Assembly (NCBI GenBank): GCA_028751055.1
Contig: JAQZDD010000090.1
Coordinates: 1 to 5,518 of the forward strand
Source: Euryarchaeota archaeon Ods04
Lineage (GTDB): Archaea > Halobacteriota > Halobacteria > Halobacteriales > Halorutilaceae
Direction of reading: 5' to 3'
Length of the DNA stretch: 5,518 bases
Shown here in pieces: positions 1-4,945 of the stretch. A program made the position numbers and the translations under genes. The notes under the pieces were generated by a model, which made no database searches, was not told the DNA's origin, and was given only the letters and a program-made list of their open reading frames with translations. Each line of letters starts with the position of its first letter. Within the stretch, counting starts at the first letter, position 1.

Positions 1-1484
1 GAGAACGAGTACGACTTGGCGGTCGCACCGCTCGACGCACTCAGGTCGAATATGAGCGTCTCGGTCTCGCCGGGTTCGAGCGACGAAACGAACGCCTCGT
101 CGTCGTCGGAGTCGAGCGGCGAGTCGGTGAACACCTTCGCCTGTATGTCGGTCAGTGTCTCGTCTCTGATGTTGGTTATATCGACCTCTATGGCTCTCGA
201 CGTGCCCTCTGCTAAGCTTATGTCTGACTCTACGTCGAACTCGTCGATACGTTCGGCTACACCGTAGTTAACGTCTACGGCACTGCTGGTACGTCTGTCG
301 CCGTCGGGGTTCCTGAACTCAACGAACGCGTCCGACCGGCGCGGTCCTTCCTCAGCCTCGCTGCTGACAGCGACACGGTAGCTGAACTCTTCAGACTCGC
401 CGACGCCAAGGTCACCGACGGCGTACTCCGTCTCGCGCGGGTTGATGTTACGGCTCTCGGGGTTGAAGACGACGACTGCGTTCGATACCGCCTGCGGTCC
501 TTCGTTCCTTATTTCGCCGCGCAGGTTGCCGTCGTCACCGACACGTAGCGTACTCTCGACGTTCTCGGTCACGAACTCCTGTTCATCTCCGACCGTCAGC
601 GTGGCTGTTACGGAACGTGACTCACGCGTAACGCCGCGCGGCGTGTCGTACCTCACGGTCGCGTCTATCGGATACGACCCGGGCGTCACGTCGGAGTCGG
701 CACCTGCGCGCACAGTCACGACCGTGCTTTCACCCGGTGCTAAGTCGTCGAAGCCGACGGTCTTCTGTGGAAGTCTGTCCTGCATGCCGCCGAAGAACAC
801 ACCCGACTCGCCCGACGATAGAACGAGACGGGCGTTCCTCGCCTCCATGTTTCCTATGTTCTCTACCTCGACTGCGAAGTCGCCTGTATCACCCGCTATA
901 ACTCCTGAGCGAACAGACTCAACCGAGAACCGCGAGTCGTCCTCGACTACGAAAGACACTCTCTTTGTCCGGTCACGTGAGAAGTCTCGGTAGCTTGTCG
1001 TGCCACCGGCGGTTCTCTCGGCGAGACGTGTGAAGTCGTACCTCGTTCTTATCTGTATCTCATGCACACCGGCTTCTATGTCTTCGTCGACATCGAACGT
1101 GAACTGTATAGGCTCACCGACGCCCTCGGGAAGCGAGCCTGCGACGACGGGACCCGAGCGGAGTTCCATTCCGTCGGGGAGCCTGTCCTCCCTCACCTCG
1201 AACCGTAGGTTACGTGCCGTCGTGACACGCTGTTCGAGTGCTGTCGAACCCGCACGGCGTATATCTCCCGAGTTGGTCACCTGCAGGGTGACAGTCTGAG
1301 TCTCTCCGGGATGTAGCCTGTCCTCGGTAGCGACGAGTTCGATGTCGGGGCTACCGACGACCTGTTCGGGCTGTGGCTCGGGTGCTGTCTGCGCCGAACC
1401 GAGAGCGGGGAGTAACAGAAACGCCGCTGAAAGCAGTACGAGAACCACCGCTAAACGAGTCGCTGATATCCGGTCGTTGTTCAT
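1..1484 (-). CDS. Secreted Ig-like repeat protein of the haloarchaeal COG1361/S-layer-domain type, C-terminus cut by window edge
   Basis: The 494 visible codons start at the ATG at 1484-1482. Residues 1-32 form a Sec-type signal peptide: basic start (MNNDRISATR), hydrophobic core (LAVVLVLLSAAFLLL) and a likely cut near GSAQ. After that come roughly four Ig-like beta-sandwich repeats, at about 44-150, 174-295, 298-405 and 411 to the edge. They share the pattern 'PGETxTVxLxVxNxG' or 'LxPGESxxV', typical of NEW3/CARDB/COG1361 domains (for example 58-73, 248-257 and 468-475). There are no cysteines and no catalytic motif, so a structural or binding role outside the cell is likely. Family knowledge: in haloarchaea, proteins like this often end in a membrane anchor and are encoded beside RND/MMPL-type exporters with a TetR regulator. 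Inference: the missing end is a last beta strand plus an anchor, and an exporter gene follows to the left. Ile codons are 15 ATA to 4 ATC. The family call is firm; the biological role is not. Confidence 0.85.
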   Translation of the reverse strand, partial: MNNDRISATRLAVVLVLLSAAFLLLPALGSAQTAPEPQPEQVVGSPDIELVATEDRLHPGETQTVTLQVTNSGDIRRAGSTALEQRVTTARNLRFEVREDRLPDGMELRSGPVVAGSLPEGVGEPIQFTFDVDEDIEAGVHEIQIRTRYDFTRLAERTAGGTTSYRDFSRDRTKRVSFVVEDDSRFSVESVRSGVIAGDTGDFAVEVENIGNMEARNARLVLSSGESGVFFGGMQDRLPQKTVGFDDLAPGESTVVTVRAGADSDVTPGSYPIDATVRYDTPRGVTRESRSVTATLTVGDEQEFVTENVESTLRVGDDGNLRGEIRNEGPQAVSNAVVVFNPESRNINPRETEYAVGDLGVGESEEFSYRVAVSSEAEEGPRRSDAFVEFRNPDGDRRTSSAVDVNYGVAERIDEFDVESDISLAEGTSRAIEVDITNIRDETLTDIQAKVFTDSPLDSDDDEAFVSSLEPGETETLIFDLSASSGATAKSYSF

Positions 1485-1507
1485 TCGTTCTCGGGTAGGA
1501 TGAATAG

Positions 1508-1517
1508 GCATATATGC
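1508..1517 (-). promoter_or_regulatory. Probable TATA box of the secreted-protein gene
   Basis: The perfect 10-bp palindrome GCATATATGC is centred about 28 bp upstream of the ATG at 1484. That is the spacing of an archaeal TATA box from the transcription start when the transcript is leaderless, which is common in haloarchaea. The bases just upstream on the minus strand (AACAA) are purine-rich, as expected of a BRE. No Shine-Dalgarno sequence is evident before the ATG, which also fits leaderless translation. The assignment is by position and composition only. Confidence 0.55.
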
Positions 1518-1519
1518 TT

Positions 1520-1541
1520 GTTGATTAAATATTCAGTCAAC
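1520..1541. promoter_or_regulatory. Palindromic operator, probably bound by the adjacent TetR-family repressor
   Basis: This is a 22-bp inverted repeat centred between 1530 and 1531. The arms GTTGA (1520-1524) and TCAAC (1537-1541) are perfect, as is the AATATT core (1528-1533). Nine of eleven base pairs are symmetrical; only 1525/1536 and 1527/1534 break symmetry. The right half (TATTCAGTCAAC) closely resembles the TGACTGA/TCAGTCA half-sites seen in many TetR-family operators. The site lies between the two divergent genes, covers the likely TATA of the repressor gene and ends 2 bp from the TATA palindrome of the secreted-protein gene. A bound dimer would therefore be expected to block TBP/TFB at both promoters. 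The palindrome is seen directly; the bound protein is inferred. Confidence 0.65.
1525..1532 (+). promoter_or_regulatory. Probable TATA box of the TetR gene
   Basis: TTAAATAT is the only good AT-rich TATA-like element on the plus strand upstream of the TetR start. With the usual archaeal spacing of about 27 bp, transcription would begin near 1556, giving a leader of roughly 19 nt before the ATG at 1575. The region where a leaderless TATA would sit, near 1548, is not AT-rich. The box lies inside the palindrome at 1520-1541, which implies autorepression. Confidence 0.45.
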
Positions 1542-1543
1542 GC

Positions 1544-1561
1544 GGATGTGTAGGGACATCC
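1544..1561. repeat. Short perfect inverted repeat upstream of the TetR gene
   Basis: The arms GGATGT (1544-1549) and ACATCC (1556-1561) are exactly complementary, with a 6-nt spacer. It lies 2 bp after the main palindrome and around the predicted transcription start. It could be a second protein site or just chance; if transcribed, only its right arm would be in the leader, so an RNA hairpin is unlikely with the start proposed here. A lone GTCAAC at 1563-1568 repeats the right end of the main operator (1536-1541), 27 bp away. Confidence 0.3.
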
Positions 1562-1574
1562 CGTCAACAGACAG

Positions 1575-2198
1575 ATGGACAGGAAAACGGCAGAAGAGGT
1601 TCCGGATCTGAAGAGCTTGCTTTTCGACGGTGACGTAGGAACACGCGAGGAGATACTTGAGGCAGCATTCGACGCGCTTCACGAGCACGGCTACTCAGAA
1701 CTGACGATAGACGCGATAGGCGACGAGTTTGAGAAGAGCCAGTCGCTGATATACCACCACTACGACAGCAAGGACGAACTTCTCATAGACCTTCTCGGAC
1801 TTCTGACAGAGTACTTCGAGACACGTACACCGGAGATACTTCCCGCGGAGCCACGCGACCGTATCGAGATGTTCGTCGAAGCCGCTGTCGGTCTCAACGA
1901 CACCGACAGGACGGCGATAGGGACTTTCATAGAACTCCGCGCGCAGGCGGTGCACGACGACAGGTACAGGGAGCACTTCGTCAGGTCGGACGAGGTAATT
2001 CAGGAGTACATAGCCGACGACATACGTGACGGCATCGAAGCCGGAGTCTTTCAGGAAGTTGACGCCGACCGTATGGCTACGTGGCTACACACGGTCGGTA
2101 TCGGTACCGCTTTCCGGTCGGTGACCTCCGACGACTCGTGGATAGAGACGAACGAGGAGGAGGTACGGGACTACCTCGAAAGGCGGCTTTACAAGTAG
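1575..2198 (+). CDS. TetR/AcrR-family transcriptional repressor
   Basis: The product is 207 aa, the usual length for this family. Residues 23-70 form the TetR_N DNA-binding domain: helix 1 (TREEILEAAFDALHEHGY), then the helix-turn-helix at about 42-62 (LTIDAIGDEF, then KSQSLIYHHY as recognition helix) and the signature DSKDELL. The rest is the helical ligand-binding and dimer domain, which diverges and does not reveal the ligand. A 22-residue N-terminal tail precedes the first helix. The ATG at 1575 is the only Met before residue 99, and 13 nt separate it from the inverted repeat at 1544-1561. It is divergent from the secreted-protein gene and faces a palindrome that fits a dimeric TetR site, so it probably represses itself and that gene, with release by a small hydrophobic or toxic compound (inference). 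The 3' end stops 11 nt from the convergent pyrI stop codon. Ile codons are 11 ATA, 3 ATC and 1 ATT. Confidence 0.92.
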   Translation: MDRKTAEEVPDLKSLLFDGDVGTREEILEAAFDALHEHGYSELTIDAIGDEFEKSQSLIYHHYDSKDELLIDLLGLLTEYFETRTPEILPAEPRDRIEMFVEAAVGLNDTDRTAIGTFIELRAQAVHDDRYREHFVRSDEVIQEYIADDIRDGIEAGVFQEVDADRMATWLHTVGIGTAFRSVTSDDSWIETNEEEVRDYLERRLYK

Positions 2199-2209
2199 AG
2201 AGGAGCGTC

Positions 2210-2659
2210 TCAGCCCAGATACTCGGCTACCTCGTCCGTGAGAACCGTCCCGCAGTAGTCGCAACGTATCTCACCGTCACGTACGTCGAAGACGGTTTCG
2301 ACAGGTTCACGCGTGTTCGTTATGCAGTTGGGGTTCGGACAGTTGAGGACGCCGCGTATCTCGTCGGGCATCGAAACCTCGTACTTGTCTCGCACCTCGA
2401 AGTCACGTACGACGTTTACGGTGGCGTCGGGCGCGATGAGCGCGATTATGTCCGCCTCCTTCGAGCCTATCTCGCGGTCCTCGACCTTTACGATGTCCTT
2501 GCGCCCCATCGCGTCGCTCGGGACGTTCATGGCTACGCTCACGACATCGCGTGTCGAGGTGTCGACGCCTAAGACGCGGAGGACGTTGAGCGACTGTCCG
2601 CGCGGTATGTGGTCTATGACCGTGCCGTCCTCTATGGGGCGTATCTTGAGTTCCTCCAT
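2210..2659 (-). CDS. pyrI: Aspartate carbamoyltransferase regulatory chain PyrI
   Basis: This is the regulatory subunit of aspartate carbamoyltransferase. It binds nucleotide effectors and holds catalytic trimers together in the cytoplasmic holoenzyme at the committed step of UMP synthesis. The 149-aa length is typical. The N-terminal allosteric domain (about 1-95) carries GTVIDHIPRG, whose D16 and H17 match effector-contacting residues of the E. coli chain; K54 and K58 are probably the equivalents of its nucleotide-binding lysines. The ALIAPDATVN(V/R) stretch (73-83) is also characteristic. The C-terminal zinc domain has all four ligands, C107, C112, C133 and C136, in CPNPNC...CDYC. The ATG shares its A with the pyrB stop (TGATG), so the two chains are translationally coupled. 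The gene ends 11 nt from the convergent TetR stop codon, with no terminator between them. Nine of twelve Ile codons are ATA. Confidence 0.97.
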   Translation of the reverse strand: MEELKIRPIEDGTVIDHIPRGQSLNVLRVLGVDTSTRDVVSVAMNVPSDAMGRKDIVKVEDREIGSKEADIIALIAPDATVNVVRDFEVRDKYEVSMPDEIRGVLNCPNPNCITNTREPVETVFDVRDGEIRCDYCGTVLTDEVAEYLG

Positions 2660-3555
2660 CAGGCATCACCCTCCAGAACCTTGTCGAGAACAGCCATACG
2701 CACCGGCACGCCGTTGTGCGCCTGTTCGAAGTAACGCGCCTGCTCCGTTTCGTCGACCTCGGGCGCGATTTCGTCGACGCGCGGAAGCGGGTGCATCAGC
2801 ACGAGGCTGTCGCGCGCTTCGTCGAGAGTCTCGGACGTGACACTGTACTCGCCCGCGACCTTCTCGTACTCCTTCTCGTCGGGGAAACGCTCCTTCTGTA
2901 TACGCGTCACGTACAGAACGTCGAGGGAACCGACGACGCCGTCGACCGTCTCGACCTCCTCGAACTCTACGCCCTCGCGTGCAAGCTCCGTCCGGACGTT
3001 CTCGGGGACGCGTAGCGAAGGCGGTGAGACGAACGTGATCTGCGTGCCGAACTTTGCGAGCGCGAGAGCGAGCGAATGCACGGTGCGTCCGTACTTGAGG
3101 TCTCCCATGATACCGACGCGGAGGTCGCCGAGCGGTGCGTCGACGTTTTCGCGCACCGTGTAGAGGTCTAAGAGCGTCTGCGTCGGATGTTGTCCCGCTC
3201 CGTCGCCCGCGTTTATGACCGGAACGTCGACGAACTCCGACGCGAGACGTGCCGCTCCCTCGCGTGGATGCCTCAGCACGACCGCGTCGGCGTATCCCTC
3301 GACGACGCGGACTGTGTCGGCTAGCGTCTCGCCCTTCTGAACGCTGGACGACTCGACTCCGCCCATGTCAACTGTGCGCCCACCGAGACGTTTCATCGCA
3401 GTGTCGAAGCTCATACGTGTTCGTGTCGAAGGCTCGAAGAAGAGGAGAGCAAGGACGTTTCCGGCGAGCGCGTCCGACGGCTCTATCTCGGATGCACGGT
3501 CGAGCAGTCCCGTAATCTCGTCCCGCGACATCTCCTTCGTGTTTATGATGTCCAT
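2659..3555 (-). CDS. pyrB: Aspartate carbamoyltransferase catalytic chain PyrB
   Basis: PyrB joins carbamoyl phosphate and L-aspartate to give N-carbamoyl-L-aspartate and phosphate. The product is 298 aa, close to the usual 300-310. Carbamoyl-phosphate domain: the FFEPSTRTR loop (39-47), [12 protein letters not shown] (70-81) with the mobile-loop lysine K74, RHP (95-97), and [13 protein letters not shown] (121-133) with the catalytic-type H123. Aspartate domain: [11 protein letters not shown] (151-161) with R157, TRIQKERF (217-224) with R218 and Q220 for substrate binding, and [10 protein letters not shown] (254-263) with the P256-L257 pair. All expected active-site residues are present, so the enzyme should be functional. 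The ATG at 3555-3553 starts just before the family's conserved N-terminus; the GAGAGG directly before it is too close to be a good ribosome site. It lies 40 nt downstream of tpiA and overlaps pyrI by one base. The downstream PyrI confirms the regulated, two-chain type. Confidence 0.97.
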   Translation of the reverse strand: MDIINTKEMSRDEITGLLDRASEIEPSDALAGNVLALLFFEPSTRTRMSFDTAMKRLGGRTVDMGGVESSSVQKGETLADTVRVVEGYADAVVLRHPREGAARLASEFVDVPVINAGDGAGQHPTQTLLDLYTVRENVDAPLGDLRVGIMGDLKYGRTVHSLALALAKFGTQITFVSPPSLRVPENVRTELAREGVEFEEVETVDGVVGSLDVLYVTRIQKERFPDEKEYEKVAGEYSVTSETLDEARDSLVLMHPLPRVDEIAPEVDETEQARYFEQAHNGVPVRMAVLDKVLEGDA

Positions 3556-3581
3556 CCTCTCACAGAGTCGCGCCGGAAGCC

Positions 3582-3588
3582 CAAAAAC
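3582..3588 (-). other. T-rich run between tpiA and pyrB (weak terminator or weak TATA)
   Basis: The minus strand reads GTTTTTG here. It starts 8 nt after the tpiA stop and is centred about 30 nt before the pyrB ATG. A run of five T residues can act as a weak archaeal terminator of tpiA transcripts, and its position would also suit a poor TATA box for pyrB. There is no hairpin. Sequence alone cannot separate these options. Confidence 0.25.
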
Positions 3589-3595
3589 TCTTGCG

Positions 3596-4249
3596 CTAAA
3601 CGGCTGTCACGAGGTCGAGCATTGCTTCGCGTGGCGACTTCGCCTTTACGACGCCGCTCGCCACTAAGACGCCCTCCGCGCCGAGTTCCTTCGCAGCCTC
3701 AACGTCCTCGCCCGACGTGATACCCGCGCCGCAGAGGACGGGAACGTCCGACACAGACGATACTCGGTCGACCGTGTCGGTTATGATATCGGGGTCCGCC
3801 TTGCTGACCGGAGTCCCCGTACCGATGAGTTCGGGAGGTTCGACTGCGACGGCGTCGGGTTCGAGCGTCGCAGCGGCGGCGGACTGCGCGGGGTTGTTCG
3901 CACATACGACTGTTTCGAGCGACTCTTCGCGCGCACGACGGAGCGACGCGTCTATGTCGGCGAGTCTGAGGCGTCTCTCCGAATGGTTGATGAGCGTGCC
4001 GTCCGCGCCCGCGTCGGCGACCGCACCGGCGTGTGTCGCGCCCGTGTTGCTTCCGTACTCGACACCGTCTACGTGCTGTGCGAACGTTTCGACGCCTGTC
4101 TCCGCCACGGCAGGAACGTCGACCGCCTGAGGCGCGACTGCGACTCGCGCGCCGGTTTCGTCGGCTACCTCGCGCGCCGCCTCTGCGACGGCAGCGGCGT
4201 CCTCTCCTGTCCCGGCGCGGTACGTCTTGAGGTTTACGAGCAGAAACAT
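3596..4249 (-). CDS. tpiA: Triosephosphate isomerase (archaeal short form)
   Basis: TpiA interconverts dihydroxyacetone phosphate and glyceraldehyde 3-phosphate in glycolysis and gluconeogenesis in the cytoplasm. It is a (beta/alpha)8 barrel of 217 aa, matching archaeal enzymes, which are some 30 residues shorter than bacterial ones. Visible active-site elements are VNLKTY (5-10) with N6 and K8, INHSERR (87-93) with the catalytic H89, [12 protein letters not shown] (134-145) with the catalytic base E137 and the phosphate-gripping loop 6, LCGAGITSG (172-180), and [10 protein letters not shown] (194-203) closing the phosphate site. The family more often has NFK or NWK where this has NLK, a mild variation. 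The ATG at 4249-4247 places K8 at the expected distance from the start. Upstream is the aMBF1 gene (81 nt away), downstream pyrB (40 nt away), all on the same strand. Two of six Ile codons are ATA. Confidence 0.97.
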   Translation of the reverse strand: MFLLVNLKTYRAGTGEDAAAVAEAAREVADETGARVAVAPQAVDVPAVAETGVETFAQHVDGVEYGSNTGATHAGAVADAGADGTLINHSERRLRLADIDASLRRAREESLETVVCANNPAQSAAAATLEPDAVAVEPPELIGTGTPVSKADPDIITDTVDRVSSVSDVPVLCGAGITSGEDVEAAKELGAEGVLVASGVVKAKSPREAMLDLVTAV

Positions 4250-4272
4250 CTCGTTTCCTGTTTTTCGGTTCT

Positions 4273-4284
4273 CCGTATTCAGTC
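4273..4284 (-). promoter_or_regulatory. Weak candidate promoter element upstream of tpiA
   Basis: On the minus strand GACTGAATACGG lies here, with the AATA part about 27-30 bp before the tpiA ATG, the right place for a leaderless TATA box. It is a poor TATA match. The nine bases GACTGAATA also occur in the operator near the TetR gene (1530-1538), but the other half of that palindrome is missing here. Confidence 0.25.
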
Positions 4285-4288
4285 CTCC

Positions 4289-4310
4289 GTCTCGCTTCTG
4301 TCTCGCTTCT
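4289..4310. repeat. Perfect 11-bp tandem duplication in the aMBF1-tpiA gap
   Basis: GTCTCGCTTCT occurs twice back to back (4289-4299 and 4300-4310), followed by a partial third start (CCGTCTC). On the transcribed strand it reads AGAAGCGAGAC twice. The gap is pyrimidine-rich on the plus strand. It may be simple replication slippage; no function is shown. Confidence 0.6.
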
Positions 4311-4330
4311 CCGTCTCTACACTCCGGTGC

Positions 4331-4837
4331 TCAGTCCTTCCTTTCGATTATGTCGCCGACCGTGTAGCCGCCCGAAGAGTCGTCCGACTCCCAGTCTTCT
4401 CCTCCGACCTCCTCGGTAAGCGAGACGCCGAGCGCGGACTCAAGCTTTCCGCGTACCTCTTCGTTCGGACGCATGTCGCCGCGCTCTATCTTACGGATGA
4501 GGCTCAGCTTCTCGTTGAGCCTGTCGGCTAGCTCCTCCTGTGTCAGGTCCGCGTTCTCGCGCGCGTTCCTGACGCGCTGGTCGTAGTCTGGCGCGAGCGT
4601 CCCCATCTCGTCGAACGGGTCCTTGCGCGAGGGCGAAGAACTCGAACGCGACGACGGCGTCTGTTTCTTCGATTTAGACGAACTGTCGGATGACGAGGTC
4701 TTCTTTTCCTTCTTGCGCTCCTCGTCGTGCAGGACGGTACCGAACTCGACGCAGTTCGAGCAGACTTCGAGTTTCGTGCCTTCGGTCTGTATCGTCGTCG
4801 GGTCGGCGGTCTCAGCACCGCACATCTCACACTGCAA
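4331..4837 (-). CDS. mbf1: aMBF1: archaeal multiprotein bridging factor 1 (zinc ribbon plus Cro/C1-type HTH)
   Basis: This 168-aa protein matches archaeal MBF1, a relative of the eukaryotic coactivator that bridges TBP and regulators; the archaeal protein is also reported to bind small ribosomal subunits. The N-terminal zinc ribbon has C3, C6, C26 and C29 (QCEMCGAE...EVCSNC). Residues 41-72 are a Ser/Lys-rich, probably disordered basic linker (KKEKKTSSS, SSSKSKK, SSSSPSRK), a contrast to the otherwise acidic proteins. The XRE-type HTH spans about 84-141 (YDQRVRNAREN, LTQEELADRLNEK, LSLIRKIERG) and the family tail is GGYTVGDIIERKD. The start is TTG at 4837-4835: a stop codon lies two codons further upstream, and starting at the next ATG would lose C3. 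A GGTGA six bases before the TTG supports it. It lies upstream of tpiA and downstream of a P450 gene on the same strand. Confidence 0.93.
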   Translation of the reverse strand: MQCEMCGAETADPTTIQTEGTKLEVCSNCVEFGTVLHDEERKKEKKTSSSDSSSKSKKQTPSSRSSSSPSRKDPFDEMGTLAPDYDQRVRNARENADLTQEELADRLNEKLSLIRKIERGDMRPNEEVRGKLESALGVSLTEEVGGEDWESDDSSGGYTVGDIIERKD

Positions 4838-4843
4838 GCTTGT

Positions 4844-4848
4844 TCACC
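4844..4848 (-). promoter_or_regulatory. Ribosome binding site supporting the TTG start of aMBF1
   Basis: GGTGA on the minus strand matches part of the archaeal Shine-Dalgarno consensus GGAGGTGA. It lies 6 nt before the TTG codon, a normal spacing. With the in-frame stop just upstream and the need for C3 in the zinc ribbon, it decides the start. Confidence 0.5.
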
Positions 4849-4870
4849 GTGAGAAGAATGTGCGCAGAGG

Positions 4871-4886
4871 CGTAAAGTGGTTTCGG
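4871..4886 (-). promoter_or_regulatory. Candidate BRE/TATA promoter of aMBF1
   Basis: The minus strand reads CCGAAACCA (4886-4878) followed by CTTTACG (4877-4871). This resembles a haloarchaeal BRE (CGAAA) plus a degenerate TATA box (TTTA). Transcription would start near 4847, leaving about 10 nt before the TTG, partly consistent with the ribosome site at 4844-4848. The match is modest. Confidence 0.35.
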
Positions 4887-4901
4887 CTGTAACGGTCTTA
4901 G

Positions 4902-4919
4902 GTAGGATGCCTGTCCTAC
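4902..4919. repeat. Inverted repeat downstream of the P450 gene
   Basis: The arms GTAGGA (4902-4907) and TCCTAC (4914-4919) are exact complements around TGCCTG. It lies 27 nt past the P450 stop codon and could fold in the P450 transcript. It has no T-run after it on the minus strand, so it is not a classical terminator. Confidence 0.35.
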
Positions 4920-4928
4920 GGTGTCATA

Positions 4929-4944
4929 CCGGCGAGCGAACCGG
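4929..4944. repeat. CCGG-flanked inverted repeat directly after the P450 stop codon
   Basis: CCGG at 4929-4932 and CCGG at 4941-4944 flank an 8-nt spacer and can pair. The last arm ends 1 nt from the P450 stop codon (4948-4946). A smaller hairpin, CGGT/ACCG (4919-4922 with 4928-4931), overlaps it, so the two cannot form together. These GC-rich folds may protect or end the P450 mRNA, but the arms are short enough to arise by chance. Confidence 0.25.
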
Positions 4945-4945
4945 A

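Noticed and set aside
95..120. Trinucleotide TCG repeats, possible microsatellite
   Set aside because: They encode an Asp/Ser-rich loop (DSDDDE) in the secreted protein, and such runs are common in acidic halophile proteins.
442..1299. Long plus-strand open frames (442-993 and 1000-1299)
   Set aside because: They are shadows opposite the secreted Ig-repeat gene. Their products are Ser/Thr/Pro-rich with no domain logic, whereas the minus frame has a signal peptide and clear repeats.
2081..2840. Plus-strand open frames overlapping the TetR end, pyrI and the pyrB end
   Set aside because: They lie opposite pyrI/pyrB, whose full set of catalytic and zinc residues proves the minus frame. The high GC content keeps the other frames free of stops.
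4259..4266. T-run after a GC-poor stretch as a plus-strand terminator
   Set aside because: There is no plus-strand gene upstream for it to serve; on the transcribed strand it reads as an A-run.
3717..4531. Plus-strand open frames opposite tpiA and aMBF1 (3717-4130, 3983-4531)
   Set aside because: The minus frames encode complete, recognisable families; these products are low-complexity Ser/Arg/Ala strings.
4543..4830. Second minus-strand frame inside aMBF1, Arg-rich
   Set aside because: It is a frame-shifted reading of the aMBF1 gene, Arg-rich because of the GC-rich codons; no independent start signal.
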